DNA of 38,006 nt, taken from the NCBI GenBank assembly GCA_963204995.1, contig CAUJKL010001015.1, positions 1 through 38,006 of the forward strand, given 5' to 3'. Source of the stretch: Planctomycetota bacterium (GTDB lineage: Bacteria > Planctomycetota > Planctomycetia > Pirellulales > Pirellulaceae). Position numbers and translations under genes: made by a program. Below are positions 32,556 to 38,006 of this stretch, piece by piece. Positions within the stretch are counted from its first letter, which is position 1. Every line of letters begins with the position of its first letter. The notes under the pieces are model-generated. The model was not told where the DNA came from, searched no databases, and saw nothing but the letters and a program-made list of their open reading frames with translations.

Positions 32556-34733
32556 CTAGTGAGCCAGTACGGCATCGACTTCGACTTGGCCCGTTCGGCT
32601 CTCTGCCAGGCTCGTATCGAGCGATAGACGCATCGTGACTGCCCAGCGACCATTCGCATCGCCGCGAACGTGCCAGTGAGGTTGTACGACGACCGACTGA
32701 TGGACCAACTCGAAACCCCCTTCAGACTGACTGACGGTTTCGATCGGGAATGTCCACACATTCGTCGGACGATCGGCAGACCAGTGGACGTCGATACCAA
32801 GCCACTCGTCAACGAGCCCGAGGTCGTTGACATCGCACAGATCGAGTTGTGTGCCTAGCTGACCAAGACGGTCGTTGTGGTCGCCTCGATAGAAGAACCG
32901 ATCATCCGCACCGGACGGCAAGCCAGCGAGATTGAACTCGACGGAGAAATGCAACGTGCGATTCTGTGGCAGGTTTTCGAGCAGGTAGGCGATCTCTAGC
33001 ACGTTGCTCCCGGAGTTGAGCGTCACGCCCTTCGTTAATTTGAGCGGAATGCCAAAGGCGTTGCCTTCGCGGCTCATCAAGACCTGAACGCGATCGACTC
33101 CCTTACGCAACTTCGTTTCAAAGCCACCGTCGCGGAAGTCGCACCGCTCTTCGGCATCGCCAGAAGTAATCGCGTGGAGCGACGTATCATCATCGTAAAA
33201 ATGATCGACGAGACTCTTGCGAGGATAGCTGTCGTACTGGAGTCGTTGATCGAGTCCTTCCTGTTTGAAGACCACTCGATCGTGGATGCTGGCCACGCTG
33301 CCGTTGTCTTGATTGGCACCGGCCAAGACCTTGCGATGATACGCTTCGGGGCGTCGTGTGAGTGTGGCCAGTAAGTTGTGACAGATGGAACGAATATCAA
33401 GCTCGTACAAGTGACCGCCCGTCAACGGCGCTAAAAAAGCCACGACACGATCGTTCGCGAGGCGAATCTCTTGTTGTCCGTCGAAGTTGAAATCGTCAGC
33501 CGTTGCTTCAACCCATTTCGTGGGTTTATCGGTGGCTCGATCGAGCAAGTTATCGGCGGCAATCAGATGGTTGTAGACGGCGTTGCGCAGGTGCGGCAGA
33601 TAAATGCCGCCGAACGCCCCATGCCAGTAACTGCAATTACACTGGCCGCGATACAACTCGCGACGCGCCCAGTTGAGTTCGTCGCTCGAACCGCCCGCTG
33701 CTTCCGCTTGTGCCAACCGGCGACTGACTTGCATCATCCGCGAGTACATCTCGTTAGTTTCGGGATATTTCACCTTGAAGTTCCGCCAATAACCGCCTCG
33801 TACAAATCGGACGAGTCGTTGCCAGCGGGGATCGTCGTGCATTTCGTGGGTGATGTTCTCGTACTCGACCTGCTGATCGGCGGCGAGAACCCATTCGGTC
33901 ATCTCGCGGTAACTGCCATCGGGCAAATAAATCTTGCCGACGGGCGGTGTCGACTGTGCCGCATCGGCCAGCGTCGTGGTGTTGATCCAGTCGCGATTCT
34001 TGACCAGGCCATCGAAAAAATGCCGCAGCCAACCATTGTCGTAGACGTGTTTCTTCGTGTCGGGCCAAGTCCCAAACTTCTCGCCATCATCGCCGAAGGT
34101 CACCACGGCACCGGGATGACGTTCCGCGATACCTCGCAAGTAATCGATCGTCTCGTGCGGGGCACCGAACGGGATCAGGTAGCGAAGCCGCTCGCTGCCA
34201 GGAAAAATATTCAACGTCCGGCCATCGTCCTCGGTCACGAAGTAGCCATTCAGCTCGTCTTCGTTCAGTCCGGCGTTCTTGAAATGGAAATCGTCTAGCA
34301 CCGTGTATTTGATGCCAGCATCGGCGATATCCGACGCCATGGGTTGTTCCCAGACTCGTTCGGGAACCCACATTCCTTGTACGGTCGCACCCAGACGCTG
34401 CTCCAACCAGCGCGAGTAGTCGCTGATTTGTCCGACACGATCACGCGACGGAATCATCGCCAAGATCGCTTCGTAAAAAGATCCGCCGATGATCTCGACG
34501 CGCCCAGCCTCGACCAATACAGCCAGCCGATCCAAGTACTCGCTGTGGTGCTCGTCTAGCCATTCCATCAGCGGCCCGCTGATGTGCAGCGAAATCCTCA
34601 GCTCGGTGTACGGCTCAAAGACATCCAAGAACGGCAGATAGCTGTCTTGGTAAGCCTGCTCGAAGACCCCATCGAAGTTTCCGATTGGCTGGTGATTGTG
34701 TAGTACCAAACAGAAGCGAATTGGCTGGGTCAT
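32556..34733 (-). CDS. Glycoside hydrolase family 57 (alpha-amylase / 4-alpha-glucanotransferase type)
   Basis: A protein of 725 residues. GH57 motifs are HNHQPIGNF (12-20), GGSFYEAIL (83-91), GMWVPERVWE with the probable nucleophile Glu125, and VTFGDDGEKFG with the probable acid Asp215/216. The later beta-rich part corresponds to the domains that follow the catalytic barrel in 4-alpha-glucanotransferases of this family. No signal peptide is present, so it is cytoplasmic. It would disproportionate or hydrolyse alpha-1,4-glucans. It follows glgA and galT on the same strand and probably belongs to glycogen metabolism. Confidence 0.88.
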   Translation of the reverse strand: MTQPIRFCLVLHNHQPIGNFDGVFEQAYQDSYLPFLDVFEPYTELRISLHISGPLMEWLDEHHSEYLDRLAVLVEAGRVEIIGGSFYEAILAMIPSRDRVGQISDYSRWLEQRLGATVQGMWVPERVWEQPMASDIADAGIKYTVLDDFHFKNAGLNEDELNGYFVTEDDGRTLNIFPGSERLRYLIPFGAPHETIDYLRGIAERHPGAVVTFGDDGEKFGTWPDTKKHVYDNGWLRHFFDGLVKNRDWINTTTLADAAQSTPPVGKIYLPDGSYREMTEWVLAADQQVEYENITHEMHDDPRWQRLVRFVRGGYWRNFKVKYPETNEMYSRMMQVSRRLAQAEAAGGSSDELNWARRELYRGQCNCSYWHGAFGGIYLPHLRNAVYNHLIAADNLLDRATDKPTKWVEATADDFNFDGQQEIRLANDRVVAFLAPLTGGHLYELDIRSICHNLLATLTRRPEAYHRKVLAGANQDNGSVASIHDRVVFKQEGLDQRLQYDSYPRKSLVDHFYDDDTSLHAITSGDAEERCDFRDGGFETKLRKGVDRVQVLMSREGNAFGIPLKLTKGVTLNSGSNVLEIAYLLENLPQNRTLHFSVEFNLAGLPSGADDRFFYRGDHNDRLGQLGTQLDLCDVNDLGLVDEWLGIDVHWSADRPTNVWTFPIETVSQSEGGFELVHQSVVVQPHWHVRGDANGRWAVTMRLSLDTSLAESRTGQVEVDAVLAH

Positions 34734-34907
34734 GGCAGCAGCTTAGCTCATTGTAAAAGGAAGTTGCAATTCGGGCGAAGCGTCTAGACGCGAGGACTTG
34801 GATTGCCAGTGTGTCGATGTAGAGTCCAACACATCGGCCATTTATCGGCAAAGTCAACGCCGTTTATCTAGTCATTTCTTGCCGAATACTTTCTGTAATC
34901 AAACGAC

Positions 34908-35870
34908 TCAAGCAAATACCGAACGGAGTTGTGCCGCCGCCTGTTCGGGGCTTACAGGATTTATAAAACATCCGGTCCCTAACTCAAAGCCCGCCAGCCG
35001 GGTCATGCGCGGAGTTAATTCGATTCGCCAGTGATAATCGTCGTGAGAAGACAGGCGAAACGGTGCGTTACGAATCCAGTAATTGTAGGCGGGCGAATCC
35101 AACGTGTCTTCAAGTCCTCGAATGAGTTTCTGCATGAGGTCGGCCAATTCGACGAGTTCTGAATCCCGAGTCGATTCGAAGGATTCGCAATGTTCTTTGG
35201 GCAACACCCACATCTCATAGGGAAAGCGCGAGCCGAACGCACAGAAGACGGCAAAGCTATCAGTCTCCAAGACGTGTCGATCGCCATCAACTTCGCCGTC
35301 GATCAGATCACAAAAAGCACAGCTGCCATGCAGCATCCGGTGCTCACCCGCTTTGGCAAGTTCGAATTGGATGTCAGCCGGTACGTTTGAAGTAGCGATC
35401 AGTTGACTGTGAGTGTGTTCCAGTGTCGCACCGCCCTCGACGCGTGCGTTCTTGAAAACAAGTCCATAAGCAAGTCGCGAGTCTTGCCGCAGGTTGCGCA
35501 ATCGATCGCGGTAGGCAATGAACGTCAGGCGAGCTTCGTCACCGCTGATGTCAGATAAACTGGCAACATGCGACGGCGATTCGATAATGACTTCGTGAAT
35601 CCCGATTGCCGCTTCGCCCCGATCGCCCGAAGCATTCATCTCGACGGCCGGGTACTTATTGGGAACAACTCGCACCTTCCACGACTGAGTTGTCGAGCGG
35701 GAAGGATAAACCGCCGACGTTTCCGGCGTCAGGCCTTCGTGTCCGGGGCAGAACGGGCACTCCTCGACGCTCACATCACTCGTGGTCGCGAGTTGATCCG
35801 GCCTTGCCGCACGGTTTTCTGCAATGATGACCCAACGTCCAGAGAGCGGATCTTGTCGAAGTTCTGGCAT
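34908..35870 (-). CDS. Galactose-1-phosphate uridylyltransferase-like nucleotidyltransferase
   Basis: A protein of 320 residues of the GalT branch of the HIT superfamily. It begins MPELRQDPLSGRWVIIA, the usual opening. It has a zinc-type pair in ECPFCPGHE (38-45) and CAFCDLI, RVVPNKYPAVE, and the active site EHTHSQ at 151-156. The common form is HPH(S)Q; here proline is threonine, but both histidines remain. It transfers a UMP/AMP group between a sugar-1-phosphate and a nucleotide sugar. Lying 43 bases after glgA, it may be a GalT-like enzyme acting on glucose-1-phosphate in glycogen metabolism rather than galactose; that is inferred from context. Confidence 0.85.
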   Translation of the reverse strand: MPELRQDPLSGRWVIIAENRAARPDQLATTSDVSVEECPFCPGHEGLTPETSAVYPSRSTTQSWKVRVVPNKYPAVEMNASGDRGEAAIGIHEVIIESPSHVASLSDISGDEARLTFIAYRDRLRNLRQDSRLAYGLVFKNARVEGGATLEHTHSQLIATSNVPADIQFELAKAGEHRMLHGSCAFCDLIDGEVDGDRHVLETDSFAVFCAFGSRFPYEMWVLPKEHCESFESTRDSELVELADLMQKLIRGLEDTLDSPAYNYWIRNAPFRLSSHDDYHWRIELTPRMTRLAGFELGTGCFINPVSPEQAAAQLRSVFA

Positions 35871-35913
35871 AGAAGACTACAGATGAAGCATGAAGAGGCC
35901 GTTACGGCTTGAT

Positions 35914-37416
35914 TTAATGAGCAGCCTCGGCCGCCTCGCGCGCTGCCGCACGTTGTTTCAGCATCTGTTCGTAGAGCGAAACGTACTGCCGGGCACTTTG
36001 TTCCCACGACCAATCTTGCTTCATGCCGGTTTCGACGATGTTTCGCCACGTATCGCGGCGCGTGTTGTAAGTGTCACACGCACGTCGCAACGTGAGTTCG
36101 AGCTGATCTGCGTCGTAGGCTTGGAAACTGAAACCGTTTGCCGTTCCGGCCGAAAGGTTTTGTGGCGAAGCGTCAATAATCGAATCGGCCAGTCCACCTG
36201 TCTCGCGGACGATCGGCACCGTGCCATATTTCAGACTGTAAAGCTGGTTCAAGCCGCAGGGCTCGTAACGGCTTGGCATCAGGAACATGTCGGCACCGGC
36301 TTCGATCTGGCGAGCCACGGGATCAGAGAAGCCGAGTCGCACACCCACGCGATCCCGCCGCTGTTGCGCGAGGTCTTTGAGTATCTCGTGATAGCGAGGC
36401 TCGCCCGTCCCCAGAATCACCCACTGAATGTTTTCGCGATGCACCCACCGCCGCATGACTTCGGCGACGAGATCCCAACCCTTCTGATCTGCCAAGCGAC
36501 CGACCAAGCCGATAAGTGGCGTGTCAGGCTCGGTGGGCAGACCAAATTCGCGCTGTACGGCGGCCTTACAAGCAGCCTTCCCTTCTTGCCAATTCTCGAC
36601 GCTGTAGTTTGCGGCGAGGTGCGGATCGATTGCTGGATCCCACTGGCTGTAGTCAACGCCGTTGATGATCCCGAACAGCGACGCCGATCGCTGACGAAGC
36701 ACACCTTCCAATCCGCAACCAAGATCGCTTTTAATCTCTTGGGCATAACGCGGGCTGACCGTGTTAATGGCGTCCGCGAAGACCAAGCCGGACTTCATCA
36801 GATTCAAGTTGCCCCAGAACTCCATCTGCTTCCAATTGAAGTATTTCCAGTCCAAGCCCGTCAGCAACATATCCCAGTGCCAAAAGTGACCTTGATACGC
36901 CATGTTGTGAATCGTCATCAGCGTGACAATGTCTTCGTATCCGCGAGCGTGTTGGTACTCGATACGGAGCAACGCCGGAATCAAGCCGGTTTGCCAGTCG
37001 TTACAGTGGATGACGTCCACGTGCAAATCGAGTAAGCGAATGGCTTCCATGATGGCGCGAGAGAAGAAGACGAATCGTTCGCAGTTGTCTTTGTAATCTT
37101 GCCCTTCCTCCTGATAGAGCTGTGCGCGATCGAAATACTCAGGCTGATCGACGAAATAGACTGGCACGTCGGAACCAGGGATGGTCCCTTTCAGCAGATG
37201 CCCGATCATCACCTTGCTGCCGATCGGGATCTCGAACGTCACGTCGGTCGGCTCTAGCACGGCACCGCTCTGTCGCACTTGTCGATAGAGCGGAGTGAAG
37301 ACCATCGGCTGATGGCCGAGTTGGCACAAAGCTCCTGGCAAAGCTCCGCAGACATCTGCCAAACCACCGGTCTTGGAGAAAGGGGCGACTTCACTACTGG
37401 CGATCAGGATATTCAC
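35914..37416 (-). CDS. glgA: Glycogen/starch synthase
   Basis: A protein of 500 residues from a GTG at 37416 (reading (V/M)NILIASSEVAPFSKTGGL), with GGAG upstream. This start puts KTGGLADV at residues 15-22, as in glycogen synthases; a longer frame to 37671 crosses an intergenic repeat. It is a GT5 family GT-B enzyme. It has HCNDWQTGLIPALL, TIHNMAYQGHF, a GIINGVDYSQWDP segment, LVGRLADQKGWDL and SRYEPCGLNQLYSLKYG (acceptor glutamate). It uses ADP-glucose to extend alpha-1,4-glucan. It heads the minus-strand series glgA, galT-like, GH57. Confidence 0.93.
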   Translation of the reverse strand: MNILIASSEVAPFSKTGGLADVCGALPGALCQLGHQPMVFTPLYRQVRQSGAVLEPTDVTFEIPIGSKVMIGHLLKGTIPGSDVPVYFVDQPEYFDRAQLYQEEGQDYKDNCERFVFFSRAIMEAIRLLDLHVDVIHCNDWQTGLIPALLRIEYQHARGYEDIVTLMTIHNMAYQGHFWHWDMLLTGLDWKYFNWKQMEFWGNLNLMKSGLVFADAINTVSPRYAQEIKSDLGCGLEGVLRQRSASLFGIINGVDYSQWDPAIDPHLAANYSVENWQEGKAACKAAVQREFGLPTEPDTPLIGLVGRLADQKGWDLVAEVMRRWVHRENIQWVILGTGEPRYHEILKDLAQQRRDRVGVRLGFSDPVARQIEAGADMFLMPSRYEPCGLNQLYSLKYGTVPIVRETGGLADSIIDASPQNLSAGTANGFSFQAYDADQLELTLRRACDTYNTRRDTWRNIVETGMKQDWSWEQSARQYVSLYEQMLKQRAAAREAAEAAH

Positions 37417-37765
37417 GGCAGAACTCCAACCTGGTTGGTTCGTGGGCCATTCTCGAACGGAGGGATCTCTTGCTATGAGTAATCTATTACATTTTAGCCC
37501 CCGCGCCAGTACGAGTTCGAAGATCGCCCGTAATTCGCGAACACTTTGGAGTGCGGCGACTTGTCGCCGCTTTCCCATTTTGTTACGGCTACTTTCCGGG
37601 TATTCGTTGGTCCGCCAAGGCGAAAGCGGCTCCGCCGCAGAGGAAAGCTGTGACAAGTCACAGCACTCCAAATGGCGATTCTTCGTCGCGATGGGAGTAT
37701 TGTTCGGCCTTCACCATCTGGTTACCTTGGTGCCTTCTTCCCCTTATTTCTGCGGAAACCACAGC
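37417..37765. repeat. Intergenic region with TTTGGA-ended palindromic repeat
   Basis: The 128-base element at 37545-37672 starts TTTGGAGTGC and ends GCACTCCAAA. Its internal hairpins are GGCGACTTGTCGCC, GCGGCTCCGCCGC and TGTGACAAGTCACA. It matches copies at 30499-30589 and 3-57. Outside the element nothing was recognised; the promoters for glgA (minus) and the aldolase (plus) should lie to either side of it. Confidence 0.75.
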
Positions 37766-38006
37766 ATGCACAACGCCCGGGCATTCAGAGACAAGCTAGA
37801 TCGAGGCGACCTTTGCTTCGGAACCGGGATCGGCCTCTCGGACCCCAATGTCACGGAAGCGCTCTGCGGCGATCTCGATTTCTTCTGGGTCGATATGGAA
37901 CACACAGCCTTGTCGCTCCAAGAGGTCAAGTACCACTTGATGGCAATCAAGGGCAGCGGGACGGCGGCACTCGTGCGGGTTCCCTGGAACGATCAAGCGT
38001 TGATCA
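37766..38006 (+). CDS. HpcH/HpaI-family aldolase (partial, cut by window edge)
   Basis: The first 80 codons from an ATG at 37766 (MHNARAFRDKLDRGD), running off the right edge. FWVDMEHTALSLQEV and AALVRVPWND are characteristic of class II HpcH/HpaI aldolases. In these enzymes the Glu/His region and arginine take part in metal and pyruvate binding. Such enzymes cleave 2-keto-3-deoxy acids to pyruvate and an aldehyde. The substrate cannot be told from the fragment. Confidence 0.82.
   Translation, partial: MHNARAFRDKLDRGDLCFGTGIGLSDPNVTEALCGDLDFFWVDMEHTALSLQEVKYHLMAIKGSGTAALVRVPWNDQALI

Noticed and set aside
37417-37671. N-terminal extension of glycogen synthase
   Set aside because: It crosses the TTTGGA-ended repeat. 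Glycogen synthases place KTGGL about 15 residues from the start, which the GTG at 37416 gives.

Overview
The window reads like a chromosomal segment of a planctomycete, most likely in the Pirellulaceae (Pirellula/Rhodopirellula-like). This is inferred from gene content, not from a search. The clues are a very large PVC-type dehydrogenase/HEAT/cytochrome c protein, PqqD-M50-HlyD and GAF-HlyD export proteins, Uma2 endonucleases between metabolic genes, twin-arginine amidohydrolases, a planctomycete-type two-cluster ferredoxin, and many hairpin-forming intergenic repeats.

Layout. 1-2.2 kb: a decayed defence island on the minus strand, holding pieces of an HNH nuclease, a helicase and an Eco57I-like restriction-modification enzyme plus an intact four-helix-bundle/zinc-finger gene. 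It is bracketed by an 86-bp direct repeat of the 3' end of the next gene. 2.2-7.6 kb: a three-gene minus-strand export operon (GAF-HlyD, HlyD, PqqD-M50-HlyD). 7.9-10.5 kb: an amino-acid permease divergent from a Cys/Met-metabolism PLP enzyme. 10.6-15.9 kb: infA, a secreted protein of unknown function, lysA, a small two-gene membrane module (81 aa plus DUF2335) and a ferredoxin. 15.9-25.8 kb: catabolic and oxidative enzymes (sugar isomerase, PVC dehydrogenase-cytochrome, two amidohydrolases, an enolase-superfamily dehydratase, a tartrate/D-malate-type dehydrogenase) interleaved with two Uma2 genes. 26-27.2 kb: a protein with helix-hairpin-helix-like segments. 27.4-30.5 kb: a Pup/UBact-like modifier, a membrane-inserted PafA/Dop-family ligase, and a divergent protein with repeated short helices. 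30.6-32.4 kb: a PL7 alginate lyase and a lipoprotein with an HEGGH motif. 32.5-37.4 kb: a glycogen/alpha-glucan set (glgA, galT-like, GH57). The right edge cuts a HpcH/HpaI-family aldolase.

The most noteworthy system is the 58-aa modifier ending in Gly-Gly-Glu. It is followed two bases later by a PafA/Dop-family enzyme that has a hydrophobic membrane segment of about 110 residues inserted in its catalytic domain. Known pupylation enzymes are soluble, so this suggests protein (or other) conjugation at a membrane. No proteasome, Mpa/ARC ATPase or second Dop-type enzyme is present in the window. Second in interest is the PqqD/M50/HlyD/GAF export operon, and third the decayed defence island with its flanking direct repeat.

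Dispersed repeats are a strong secondary theme. They include a TTTGGA-ended palindromic element in three places, several other inverted repeats between genes, a G-rich/C-rich inverted repeat carried in frame inside the PVC dehydrogenase gene, and a 167-bp tandem duplication between two convergent genes.
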